Assembly (NCBI GenBank): GCA_045588345.1
Contig: JAZNDZ010000098.1
Span: 1 to 17,338, forward strand
Direction of reading: 5' to 3'
From: HGM04593 sp045588345
Lineage (GTDB): Bacteria > Bacteroidota > Bacteroidia > Bacteroidales > Bacteroidaceae
Length of the DNA stretch: 17,338 bases
Positions 1-8,417 of the stretch are shown here, in pieces. The notes below the pieces were generated by a model. It was not told the origin of the DNA and did not search any database. It was given only the letters and a program-made list of their open reading frames with translations. The translations under genes were made by a program, and so were the position numbers. Numbering within the stretch: the first letter of the stretch is position 1; each line of letters opens with the position of its first letter.

Positions 1-376
1 TGTTCAAAACCTGACCGGGGGCTGTAATTACCCAGTGGGCTATCACACTTGGTTTTTTGCGTCTTCTGTTGTACACATCCCAAGTATCAAGAACTCGCCC
101 CACCGACAATTCACTTACCGATATTGAATATATACCCGACAGAGACAACAACACACCGGCTGTGAGCACAATGAAAAGGACAACCTCGCACATCTTTTCA
201 TTCTCCTTTATTATATCCAGCTGGGTCAACGCCGCAAAAAGGATACCTTGTACTGTAAGAATCCACATCATGCGGCTGTTCTGGTGCGAGGTCTCGTGAC
301 GTTGCTGTTCGTTCAGGTAATCAACATTCCTGTTGATACACTCCTGACTATTAGGATTTTGTCTTCTCCAACACAT
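1..376 (-). CDS. Two-helix membrane protein, C-terminus beyond left edge (partial)
   Basis: An open frame of 125 codons without a stop runs from an ATG at 376-374 off the left edge. The start lies 34 bases beyond the stop of the fimbrillin-like gene, so it is probably the last visible gene of the same minus-strand operon. About 36 polar N-terminal residues (rich in N, Q, R and H) precede a hydrophobic segment near residues 37-53 (MWILTVQGILFAALTQL). A short acidic/basic linker (IIKENEK) follows, then a second hydrophobic segment near residues 62-83 (VVLFIVLTAGVLLSLSG). The rest, after about residue 95, is basic and polar (NRRRKK) and likely cytoplasmic. The layout suggests a small inner-membrane protein with two membrane spans. 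I do not recognise the family. The DNA before the ATG is AT-rich with no Shine-Dalgarno, as is usual in Bacteroidetes. Confidence 0.6.
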   Translation of the reverse strand, partial: MCWRRQNPNSQECINRNVDYLNEQQRHETSHQNSRMMWILTVQGILFAALTQLDIIKENEKMCEVVLFIVLTAGVLLSLSGIYSISVSELSVGRVLDTWDVYNRRRKKPSVIAHWVITAPGQVLN

Positions 377-410
377 AATATTTTATATTTATTGTTTGTA
401 TTTCAAGTAA

Positions 411-1757
411 TTATTCACATACCGGACGAACACTGAGCCCGGAGTCACGGTAGCTCGTACCCGTGCCGTGCTTCCAACTTTCGAAGTACAGGTGGCACGC
501 GCTGTACGTACTGCTTTCGTTAGGCGTAGAACTCCAGTATTCGCCTCTAGAGCCAGCTTCGGAAAGCCACGTAGCGTCGCGGGAGCCGGCAGCAGGCAGA
601 AAGATGCTCTCACCGTTTATTTTGCTTGTTACCTTGTAACCGTTCACTGCGCTTTGGGTGGTCCACTCCCAAGTGCAGTTGTCCTCATCTAACAATTCAT
701 CAAACTCCGCCTTAGTGGGCAGGCGCCAAGTACTTCCCCACTGCTTGCGGGCAACATCGTAGGTGGCGTTGCCGCCGATGTCGCTCATATATTTGCCATA
801 GGTGCTGCTGGTGCCTGAACTGTAGTTGCTCTTGGTAGTAGTCTCGCCCCAGGCGTAGTAATTGCCGTAACCCTCGTGGAAAATTGCGCCAACATTGCAG
901 GTGGCCCACTTTAAACCGCTGGGCAGCCCAAGGTCTACCCATGCGTGACCATTGAGAGTGCCGGTAAGGATGGGTATTACCTCCCACCCTTCATTGTTTT
1001 CAGTTGTCGGTGCTGTTATATAACCGCTCTTGCCGGCCTGCAGCATCAATAATGGGAATGCACGCACATAAGATGCATTATCTGTTGTCAACTTTATTTC
1101 CCGTGTATTCTCATCGCTATAAAAGCCATAGACATACCCGCTGGAATATTCCTCGCCTTGCTGTGCAGTCGATAGTTCAAGTCCTGACGACGAAGAGGTG
1201 AATGTTTTGTTGCTCAAGTTGAACGATGTATAACAGGATATTCCACTAAGTGTAAATGAGCGCTCGCTATCGGACACGAAACGCACCCTGCCGGTTTTTG
1301 GCGATAGCTGTGCTGAGAGGATTATATCCCCACCATTGTAGCTGTACGAGCCGGCGGTGCACTCATACACTGCACTGTGGGCAGTGAGTTCCACCTGTGT
1401 ATTGCTTTTGTGCGTTGCGTTCTCAAAGTAATAGACCTCGCATTTTTGACCTGTGCCCTCTGCAAACGTTCCGCTGTAGCTCAATGTCCAGCTGCCATCG
1501 GCAGAATACTCGGCACAGCCGGTAACGGTGCTGCTGCCGCCAAGGAAGCGGATATAGAGCCTGTCGCCTTCCTTCCACTCATGCCCGCCGGCACGGGTTG
1601 CACCGCCGTAGCCTGTGACATCACCATAAAACATCATGCGGCAGGTGAGTGTGCCGCTCTCATTGCCACCTGGCTGCGGCAATGAGAATTCTTCTTCATT
1701 CGTACACGCTGTCAATGCAAAAAGCAACAGCATTAATAGTGTTCCAATGTTTTTCAT
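411..1757 (-). CDS. Fimbrillin-like lipoprotein with C-terminal FISUMP domain
   Basis: This 448-residue protein begins with a lipoprotein signal: a hydrophobic run, then the lipobox LTAC with Cys18, then acidic residues (NEEE) typical of Bacteroidales surface lipoproteins. Residues about 35-255 resemble the fimbrillin/Mfa-like beta-sandwich group (TRAGGHEWKEGDRLYI near residue 55, a common opening of such domains). Residues about 265-448 are a FISUMP (Fib_succ_major) domain, a C-type-lectin-like fold: WVDLGLPSGLKWAT, YYAWGE, W-RLPT-AEF, LPAAG, YWSS and SVRPV are all present. The combination suggests a surface or pilus-tip adhesin. The FISUMP part is strikingly similar to that of the gene just upstream, but its last 60 codons differ at 25 amino acids (see findings). 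It starts 67 bases after the upstream stop, so cotranscription is likely. The ligand is unknown. Domain assignment is by motif recognition only. Confidence 0.85.
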   Translation of the reverse strand: MKNIGTLLMLLLFALTACTNEEEFSLPQPGGNESGTLTCRMMFYGDVTGYGGATRAGGHEWKEGDRLYIRFLGGSSTVTGCAEYSADGSWTLSYSGTFAEGTGQKCEVYYFENATHKSNTQVELTAHSAVYECTAGSYSYNGGDIILSAQLSPKTGRVRFVSDSERSFTLSGISCYTSFNLSNKTFTSSSSGLELSTAQQGEEYSSGYVYGFYSDENTREIKLTTDNASYVRAFPLLMLQAGKSGYITAPTTENNEGWEVIPILTGTLNGHAWVDLGLPSGLKWATCNVGAIFHEGYGNYYAWGETTTKSNYSSGTSSTYGKYMSDIGGNATYDVARKQWGSTWRLPTKAEFDELLDEDNCTWEWTTQSAVNGYKVTSKINGESIFLPAAGSRDATWLSEAGSRGEYWSSTPNESSTYSACHLYFESWKHGTGTSYRDSGLSVRPVCE

Positions 1758-1824
1758 ATCTGTTTATTGTTGTTTTTCATTTACCCCACTGCTCGCTAAA
1801 CCGCAGTTTTCTACTTTCTCCACT

Positions 1825-4428
1825 CTACTCCGTGACCGGACGAACACTGAACCCGTAGTAAGAGCCGCAGCAATCCGTGCCGTGGGCTCCACTGTAGAAG
1901 TACAGGCAGTACGCGTTGTACGTATAACTCCCGAAAGGCGAAGAACTCCAGTATTGGCCGTAAGAGCCAGCGCTGTAAAGCGACGTACCGTCGCGGTAAC
2001 CGGCAGCAGGCAGAAAGATGCTTTGACCATTCACTTTGCTTGTTACCCTGCAGCCGTTTACTCCGCTTTGGGTGGTCCATTCCCAGGTGCAGTTGTCCTC
2101 GTCAAGCAGTTCTTCAAACTCTGCCTGGGCGGGCTGGCGCCAGCTGCTGCCCCACTGCTTGCGGGCAACGTCATAGGTAGCATTGCCGCCGATGTCGCTC
2201 ATCTCTTTGCCATAGGTGGTGCTGGTGCTGTAGTCGCTCTTGGTGAAGGTCTCGCCCCAGGCGTAGTAGTTGCCGTAGTCCTCGGGGCTGCTTGCACCTA
2301 CATTGCAGGTCGCCCACTTAAGGCCGCTTGGCAGCCCCAAGTCGACCCAAACGCGACCATTGAGAGTGCCGGTGGTGGGACGCCCCCAATCATAGTCATC
2401 TTCCCAGCCATCAATATCAACACCGATATTTACACCGCCGGTATATTGGGTAACAGGAATTATCACCTGTTTAACCTCTCCCTCCGGGAGTTCCAGAAGC
2501 GAGATTGTCAGCTGGGATTCTCTTGTATCATCGGTTCTGTTTTCGGACAGATAAAGTGTGAAACTCTGCGCCTTTTCATCGTGCTGCAGCACGTACCAGT
2601 TGTCAGCGTCGGGCTTTGATATGCTGTACTTGCCGTCGGCAGTTATTGTATAAGTTGCCGATGTGCCGCCACTCTTGAACATCTCTACTTTGTCGGTGCT
2701 TGCCAAGAGGTTGCGCCCTTTCTGTGTCACTGTGAACCTGACACCTTGTGTGCAGGCGCTGTTTGTGGCATCCATTGTGGGCATGATTACAAACTGCGCC
2801 ACACGTGGGTTCATAGAAGGATTATAAACAGCAGTGAGGGTATACTTGCCCTTGCCGTCATCATTTGCCGTGAGCCACTCCTTTGCTGTGCCTTCGTACT
2901 CGATGCTGTATTCTGCACCGACGGTTGTGCTTATCTCAAGGCTTGCCGAACCGCCCATGGCGGCAACTTCGCCGGCAATGGAGTTTATTTTCAGATACTG
3001 CCCTTGCTGCACTACAGAAAAAGAGAATGTCTTTCCCTCGGTAACAATGGTTATTGTTCCTGTACGGGCATCCTCATTGTCATTTGTCTGCACTGTGACA
3101 TAGACTTTCTCGCCGCCGTTGCCCGAATACTGCGACAGGCTGACCCAGTCGACCGATACCATTGCGCTCCAGCTGCCGGGCACAACAACCTCGATATCCT
3201 TCTGCGAGGTTTCCCAGCCGAATTCAAGCGTACTACCACCGAACTCCGAATCGAGACCACTCTGCACAACCGTAACATCCTTATACACGCTCAACCCCTC
3301 GATGCCGATGCGTAATGTGGCACTGCGCGAGTTCAGCGAGCGGTTTTCGGCAGCCTGCAGCGTAACCTCGACAGTTCCTTTGCCCCCCTCGCCCGGAGTT
3401 GCAGTGAGCCATTCGGGAGCAGAGAGGACCTTCCACTCCTTGTTTGACGTAACGCTCAACTTTTGGCTGCCGTCGCCGTTTGCTGCAAAATTCTGCAAGT
3501 CAGCATCTACCTCCAAGGAAATGCCCTCCTGCGACACAGGTATCGACAGTTTTTCGGCATCGGCAATCTTTACATAGACAAAGCCATTGCGTGAAGCCGC
3601 AGAGTTATTGGCAAGTGCTGTAATCTTCAGTTGTACATTTCCCGCAGTACCGTCACCGGGGGCTACTGCCAGCCATGACGGTGCCGAAGAAACCGCACTC
3701 CATGCAACATCGGCATCGATTTCCACACTCTTTGTTCCGCCATCAAGCCCGAATTTCACCTCGTCGGTACTGCCGGTGACACCACCCTCACTCTGCGCTA
3801 CACTGATTGTTGCAAGTGCAGCCGTAAGACCCACGCGACGCAAGTTGACGGTTGCCGTGCGCGCTGCGCCGGTCAGGTTCTCGCTTGCCGATATCTGCAG
3901 TGCAATATCACCGGTTTTTGACAGAGTAATCCATGAAGAAGCGCAGACAGCCTCCCACTCAACATTGGAATTGACTGCTACACTCTCGGTTACTGCCTGA
4001 GGCGCAAGGGAAAGCGAGGTCTTATCAACCGTCAGGCTGGCAGTTGCGGCTCCCTGCTGCACACTGACACTCTTGTCGTATTGATATTTTGGGGTAGTAG
4101 AACTTACTTTAAGGAGTGCTGTACGGGATTTGTCAATATCCTTGTTCTCACTTGCCGTGACTGTAACAACAGCATCACCGGTTCCGGTTGTTGCCGACAA
4201 AGTGAGCCAATCGGGAGCACCGGTTATCTCCCACGATACATTCTTTGAGGTTATGGCAAAATTAGCGCTCAGGTACTGCGAAGCGCTTAAAGATAAATTA
4301 CTATTATTTACTGACAGAAAGTAGGGTCTGTCGGCAAGCTGACCGCCTGAAGGAATATTATCCTCTACACATGACAAGAAACATAGAGAAATAAACATTG
4401 TATAAAATATGTATTTTACTTTTTTCAT
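1825..4428 (-). CDS. BACON-repeat lipoprotein with C-terminal FISUMP domain
   Basis: This 867-residue protein starts with a lipoprotein signal ending in FLSC (Cys20) followed by VEDN, so it is probably anchored in the outer membrane and exposed at the surface. Residues about 35-680 form seven beta-rich repeats of roughly 85-100 residues. Each has a W-(L/I/V) core (PDWLTLS, SSWITLS, PSWLAVAP, PEWLTATPGEG, VDWVSLS, KEWLTA, DNWYVL) and most end in a V-QxG strand (VSVQQG, VTVVQSG, FSVVQQG). This is the BACON pattern of Bacteroidetes carbohydrate- or mucin-associated proteins. A short acidic linker (DGWEDDYDWGRP) leads to a FISUMP C-type-lectin-like domain at residues 686-867. The BACON repeats probably act as a stalk presenting that domain. 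Its stop is 67 bases before the next FISUMP gene, and its start lies 12 bases after the PEGA gene's stop. Partial duplication of the 3' end probably made the pair. Confidence 0.88.
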   Translation of the reverse strand: MKKVKYIFYTMFISLCFLSCVEDNIPSGGQLADRPYFLSVNNSNLSLSASQYLSANFAITSKNVSWEITGAPDWLTLSATTGTGDAVVTVTASENKDIDKSRTALLKVSSTTPKYQYDKSVSVQQGAATASLTVDKTSLSLAPQAVTESVAVNSNVEWEAVCASSWITLSKTGDIALQISASENLTGAARTATVNLRRVGLTAALATISVAQSEGGVTGSTDEVKFGLDGGTKSVEIDADVAWSAVSSAPSWLAVAPGDGTAGNVQLKITALANNSAASRNGFVYVKIADAEKLSIPVSQEGISLEVDADLQNFAANGDGSQKLSVTSNKEWKVLSAPEWLTATPGEGGKGTVEVTLQAAENRSLNSRSATLRIGIEGLSVYKDVTVVQSGLDSEFGGSTLEFGWETSQKDIEVVVPGSWSAMVSVDWVSLSQYSGNGGEKVYVTVQTNDNEDARTGTITIVTEGKTFSFSVVQQGQYLKINSIAGEVAAMGGSASLEISTTVGAEYSIEYEGTAKEWLTANDDGKGKYTLTAVYNPSMNPRVAQFVIMPTMDATNSACTQGVRFTVTQKGRNLLASTDKVEMFKSGGTSATYTITADGKYSISKPDADNWYVLQHDEKAQSFTLYLSENRTDDTRESQLTISLLELPEGEVKQVIIPVTQYTGGVNIGVDIDGWEDDYDWGRPTTGTLNGRVWVDLGLPSGLKWATCNVGASSPEDYGNYYAWGETFTKSDYSTSTTYGKEMSDIGGNATYDVARKQWGSSWRQPAQAEFEELLDEDNCTWEWTTQSGVNGCRVTSKVNGQSIFLPAAGYRDGTSLYSAGSYGQYWSSSPFGSYTYNAYCLYFYSGAHGTDCCGSYYGFSVRPVTE

Positions 4429-4440
4429 GATTTCAACTTT

Positions 4441-6219
4441 TTAGAAATACAAATACAGACCTACACGGGCATTAAAGCCGCTGCCCCAGCCCTTGATGCC
4501 GGAAGATACCGCCTCAAGCTGTTTAAAGACATCCTTCTTGCTCACAGCAAATGTGTATTCCGGGGTAATGCTCACACCCAAATGACCAAACAAAGCACAC
4601 TCGCAACGCAAGCCCACAGAGGCCGTGATTACACTCGATGAGATGTTGTCGCTTGTTATGGAGACTGCACCTGCACCCACCTGTGGGGTAAGGCGGAAAC
4701 GTGTGCCAAGCACAAAGCCATAGCCTACCTTGCCACCAAAGGCAATTGCAGACGGTTTCTCTTCGCCGGGGAGAGTTCCATCGGTGTAGTTGACAAACAC
4801 AGTCTCTTTTCCAAGACAATATGTACCGTATGCCTCGATATTGAAATTCGAGAAATAGCAGCCTGCATTTGCACCCACACCCATAAGGGAACCGAACTGA
4901 CCGGCAGCCTCAAAGTAGCCGCTGAACTTCTTCTGGTACTGACGCTTGAGCGAGAACTTCAGCTCCGGTTTTGAGATGTCCACATGGACACGTTTCTCAA
5001 AATCATGGTAATGTTCCTTTGTGAGGCGGAAAACATAATTGCCACTCTCAAATTCCATCGTTTGCGGAGTTGTTCCTATCTTCTTGCCATTGATATACAA
5101 TTGTGCCTCCCTTGGAGTTGAATTGATTGTAACCCGGGCAACCTTATTGAGTTTTGCATTGCACTCGGTTGTCTCGTCCTCGCGTACCTCCACGGTTGTT
5201 GCCACACTCTTGTAATTCTTCTTTGAAATCTCGACCTTGTGGCTGCCAATGAGCAAATCGACAATATTCTTGGGGGTAACGCCGTAATCCTTGCCATCAA
5301 CTTTTATCCTTGCACCAAGCGGTTCTGATGTCACTGCAATAACACCTGTTTGGGGAACAGGCTCACGCAGTTCAATGACACGGTCATTGTTCTCTACAAT
5401 CTTAATCAACTCAACAACACTCTTGTGCTTTGGCTTGCGGCACTCGACACTGTAAACGCCGGCCTTGAGGTCTCCGCTCCATGTCTCACGGCCGATTTTC
5501 TCGTCATTTATATAAATATCAGCACCGGGAGCAGCCTTGAAAGTAATGTTGGAGAAGTTCGGACGCAGAATCACCTTCTCTACATGGTGTCCGTTACGCT
5601 TGCTCAGCACTATACGGCCCTCGCTGGTGTGATATTTGTCGGTCACTACAGTATAGGTGTAGGTTCCAAGTTCAATATTTCTGGCAACAGAGCCCAGTTC
5701 GCTTGTAGTACCGAAGTTCTCCATTTGAGCGCCCTGTCTCTGGTTCTTTATCATGATTGTAGCCTTGGCAGATGCCGGCTGCACATTGAATTCCAACATT
5801 TGGCGGAACACGTTTGGAGCCTCCACACTCAAGCGCATCTCATAGGCCCTGCCGGGTTGGATGGTGAGACCGAGGTCGTGGCGCCTTATGCTGTGATATC
5901 CCTCGCGACTGATGTTCACGTACATGGCATTGCGCCCCACGTACAGCCATAGCTCGCCTTCCTTTATCTCTACCAAATGAGGAATGTTTTCAAAGTCAAA
6001 AGCGTAGGCACTGAGATTATCATCGGGATTGTTGGAAGTGACCTTTATTATGGCGTATGGCTTTCCGTCGGCGTCAATTTTCTCATAGTTCTTCGGTGAC
6101 ATGTCGTGCGGATTCTCGCCAAAGCTCACAATGTGGAACTTCGCCTTCTGCTGCGCAAATGCAGGCACCGCCAGCATCAACAGCAACTGAAAAAGAAATA
6201 GTGTTTTTGTGTGTCTCAT
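4441..6219 (-). CDS. PEGA-repeat protein with C-terminal outer-membrane barrel-like region
   Basis: This 592-residue exported protein has a classical signal peptide (basic start, LLLMLAVPAFA, likely cleaved before QQKAKF). After a unique N-terminal region come PEGA-type repeats: a weak one near 145-220, then about 223-287 (GADIYINDEKIG), 292-357 (SEPLGARIKVDGKDYGVTP) and 360-425 (STPREAQLYINGKKIGTTP). Residues about 430-592 alternate glycine and aromatic residues in strand-like segments and end in YLYF, as outer-membrane barrels do. The likely role is an outer-membrane anchored scaffold whose PEGA repeats bind other envelope proteins or glycans in the periplasm. The chemistry is unknown. It sits between the LPP20 gene (25-base gap) and the BACON/FISUMP gene (12-base gap), so it is translated from the same transcript and may help export or anchor the downstream adhesin-like lipoproteins. 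That last point is inference. Confidence 0.83.
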   Translation of the reverse strand: MRHTKTLFLFQLLLMLAVPAFAQQKAKFHIVSFGENPHDMSPKNYEKIDADGKPYAIIKVTSNNPDDNLSAYAFDFENIPHLVEIKEGELWLYVGRNAMYVNISREGYHSIRRHDLGLTIQPGRAYEMRLSVEAPNVFRQMLEFNVQPASAKATIMIKNQRQGAQMENFGTTSELGSVARNIELGTYTYTVVTDKYHTSEGRIVLSKRNGHHVEKVILRPNFSNITFKAAPGADIYINDEKIGRETWSGDLKAGVYSVECRKPKHKSVVELIKIVENNDRVIELREPVPQTGVIAVTSEPLGARIKVDGKDYGVTPKNIVDLLIGSHKVEISKKNYKSVATTVEVREDETTECNAKLNKVARVTINSTPREAQLYINGKKIGTTPQTMEFESGNYVFRLTKEHYHDFEKRVHVDISKPELKFSLKRQYQKKFSGYFEAAGQFGSLMGVGANAGCYFSNFNIEAYGTYCLGKETVFVNYTDGTLPGEEKPSAIAFGGKVGYGFVLGTRFRLTPQVGAGAVSITSDNISSSVITASVGLRCECALFGHLGVSITPEYTFAVSKKDVFKQLEAVSSGIKGWGSGFNARVGLYLYF

Positions 6220-6244
6220 TTGCTTTTATTATAATTTTATTATT

Positions 6245-8089
6245 TTATTTAAAGAAATATCCTCCATGATACAGTTTATTCATGTCCTCTTCATTCGGTT
6301 GCCATGTACGCACCATGATAAGCGGTTCTTCTTTATCGGTAAAGTCAATCATGAGGAAAAGATATCCTTTGTCGGAGTAGTTTGAAGAAGTGTACTCTTG
6401 CCTCAACTGTATGCCATAGAGTTCCTTACCCGCTGTTTTGTTCAAAGTCTGCACATCGGCATCGGTGAAACGGATGTTTATGAACTCCTTTCGGGCAAAA
6501 CTTTCCTTTAGATATTTAAGGTATTCCTGCTTGTTATCCCTATTATAATGTATTATTTGTTCTCCTTCATTGCTTATCCGGACCCGATTCTCGACATTAT
6601 TTTTCCGTGAAGGAGTCTTGAGAACCATTCCGCGTATTATTACTGCATCATCGGAGAATATTTTCTCAATGTAATCTATGCGTTCCAGACAGTATGCCGT
6701 CTTATAGTTTTCCATAAAGCCGACAAGTATCTCTCGCATTTCAAGGGTTGCAGAATCGGCCTCTGAAGCGTTGGCGCAGAGTATTGCATTGGTGGCATCG
6801 ATACCAAGCCCGAATGAGAGGTTGTCGACCTTGCCGTTCTTGTCAATAGTGAATACCACATCCTCGACAAACGTTGCCTTGCGACCGCGAGTGAAAGAAA
6901 AACTCATGTGAAGACCACGTGCAGACACGGTTCCGTCTACTCCCTTGAAATAACTGATTTTGGGAACGCCTATTATCTTCGCCTTTCCGTATTTTATGAG
7001 TTTGGCATAAACATCAAGTCCGTTTTCAGTGAAATACTCTTCATTGGCAACACTTTCATAATTTCCACATGCAATTGCGTCGACAATAGTACCAACCACT
7101 TTTTCGCAGACGGCAACATTCTGTACCAATTGCGATGCATCCGGTTTTATTTCATTGGATGCCACAATGCTTGCAGCCTTTTTTTCAGATGACTTCGGCT
7201 TCCTGTCGGCACCACCATTTATTGTTTTACCGGATTTTAGGATAGTCCTCTTCGGGACAACTTTAAGTATCTGCTCTATGTCCTTATCGTTATTCACGAC
7301 ATCGCCGCCCTCATAGTCAATCTCGACATGGTAGAATTTGCCATTATGACTTGGAAGAACGCGCATATTGCCGTAACCATCCTTTACTCGGCTATCACAC
7401 TTGTCACGACCGTTGTTGTAGAAGAAACACAGTGATTTTATCGGTTTTCCTTTATAAGTAAAATACATATCCACACTCTCGCCCTCGCGTTTACCGTAGG
7501 AAACTTCAATATCGCTCATTATGTCCTCAATGACAAGCGGCAGATGGTCGATAAGGATTCTGCCGGACTCATCTTTTACACTTCCTGGGTCCTTTACCGA
7601 ACGGATAAGTGCATAAGCCCAATAATAAGACCTTATGGCAATATCCAATTTCTGTTGTGAAAGATACTCTTTTGCCGAAGAGATAAGTCCTTTTGCCCTA
7701 TCTATCCTTCGGGAATACATGCTATCGACAACAGAACACTCAACCCATGCACGCATTAAGCAATTTGGAGGTGCGCTGTACTCCCAAAAATTGACATCGT
7801 GCAGTGTAGCCTGTGAGGAACTTTCGGAATAATACCTGATGCGTTGCTTGCTATCAATAGCTCCATTACGATTCATCTCTTCGAGCAAATGCTCCAAATC
7901 GCTCTCTATTTGAACTGAAATCGACTGAGAAAGAGCAACAAGTGCCTGCTCGCGGGCCTCTTCAACTGTACTTCCACGCCCCTCTCCATAGTAATATTCC
8001 CCGGAATCCTTTATATAATCCCAATTCTGCCCATAAGCAATCTGCACGGCAATAAGCAAGAACAAAAAGGCCTTAATCCTGTTTTTCAT
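6245..8089 (-). CDS. LPP20-domain exported protein, first gene of the surface operon
   Basis: This 614-residue protein has a Sec signal peptide (MKNRIKAFLFLLIAVQIAYG, cleavage before QNW). There is no lipobox cysteine, so unlike Helicobacter Lpp20 it is probably a soluble periplasmic protein. Residues about 25-135 match the LPP20 pattern: YYYGEGRGSTVEEAREQAL followed by an amphipathic ALVALSQSISVQI helix and a later conserved WVECSVV strand. Residues about 135-165 look like a helical repeat (AKEYLSQQKLDIAIRSYYWA). The rest has no family I recognise. A lysine-rich low-complexity stretch (about 285-310) separates two halves, and the C-terminal half (about 320-614) contains an NTF2-like alternation of helices and strands. 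In Bacteroidales such proteins commonly sit beside PEGA proteins, as here. A promoter-like box at 8135-8142 lies about 46 bases upstream, which makes this the operon's first gene. Confidence 0.75.
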   Translation of the reverse strand: MKNRIKAFLFLLIAVQIAYGQNWDYIKDSGEYYYGEGRGSTVEEAREQALVALSQSISVQIESDLEHLLEEMNRNGAIDSKQRIRYYSESSSQATLHDVNFWEYSAPPNCLMRAWVECSVVDSMYSRRIDRAKGLISSAKEYLSQQKLDIAIRSYYWAYALIRSVKDPGSVKDESGRILIDHLPLVIEDIMSDIEVSYGKREGESVDMYFTYKGKPIKSLCFFYNNGRDKCDSRVKDGYGNMRVLPSHNGKFYHVEIDYEGGDVVNNDKDIEQILKVVPKRTILKSGKTINGGADRKPKSSEKKAASIVASNEIKPDASQLVQNVAVCEKVVGTIVDAIACGNYESVANEEYFTENGLDVYAKLIKYGKAKIIGVPKISYFKGVDGTVSARGLHMSFSFTRGRKATFVEDVVFTIDKNGKVDNLSFGLGIDATNAILCANASEADSATLEMREILVGFMENYKTAYCLERIDYIEKIFSDDAVIIRGMVLKTPSRKNNVENRVRISNEGEQIIHYNRDNKQEYLKYLKESFARKEFINIRFTDADVQTLNKTAGKELYGIQLRQEYTSSNYSDKGYLFLMIDFTDKEEPLIMVRTWQPNEEDMNKLYHGGYFFK

Positions 8090-8134
8090 TTGGTAATATA
8101 GTGTTTATAAATGTTTAATTATGTATATTATTTT

Positions 8135-8142
8135 CAAAAGTA
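8135..8142 (-). promoter_or_regulatory. Candidate Bacteroidetes -7 box for the LPP20 operon
   Basis: Read on the minus strand this is TACTTTTG, an exact match to the TAnnTTTG -7 consensus used by Bacteroidetes housekeeping sigma factor. Transcription would begin near 8128 and leave a leader of about 40 bases. A TTTG that could act as the -33 element lies at 8168-8171 (spacer 25, longer than the usual 19-20) next to a run of seven C (8162-8168). This is a motif match only. Confidence 0.5.
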
Positions 8143-8341
8143 ATACAAAGGTTCCATTTTACCCCCCCAAAATGTTAAATTATGTTAATTAATGCGATTA
8201 ACATTGCAACCATAATCTGACAACTTTTTTCAGTATGATACATGCTAAAGGGATGCGAGGGAAAAAGTAACCAAAAGCAGAATTGCAAAGGATATTTTCA
8301 TGCATGATTGACAGCAAATTGAGAGCAAATTATGACTCAAA

Positions 8342-8373
8342 TTTCGCTTTTCGCTATTTTTTGTTTACTTTTG
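8342..8373 (+). promoter_or_regulatory. Candidate promoter of the parC operon
   Basis: TACTTTTG at 8366-8373 matches the -7 consensus TAnnTTTG. A TTTC at 8342-8345, 20 bases upstream, could be a weak -33 element. Predicted transcription starts near 8380, upstream of the ATG at 8418 but downstream of the in-frame ATG at 8283. This supports 8418 as the translation start. The remainder of the 8090-8417 gap holds the divergent promoter, an AT-rich stretch around 8170-8205 with a short ATGTTAA/TTAACAT inverted repeat, and nothing else I can name. Confidence 0.55.
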
Positions 8374-8417
8374 CGCTAACAGGCAATAAGCGTTGCCTGC
8401 AATCACTTTTACCGTTT

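Noticed and set aside
1636..2619. 327-codon plus-strand open frame
   Set aside because: It is the antisense shadow of the two FISUMP genes, which have clear signal peptides, domains and operon spacing on the minus strand.
8283..8417. In-frame upstream start for parC adding 45 residues
   Set aside because: These residues (hydrophobic, FRYFLFTFALTG) lie upstream of the TAnnTTTG box at 8366 and do not look like a topoisomerase N-terminus; the ATG at 8418 gives a normal acidic start.
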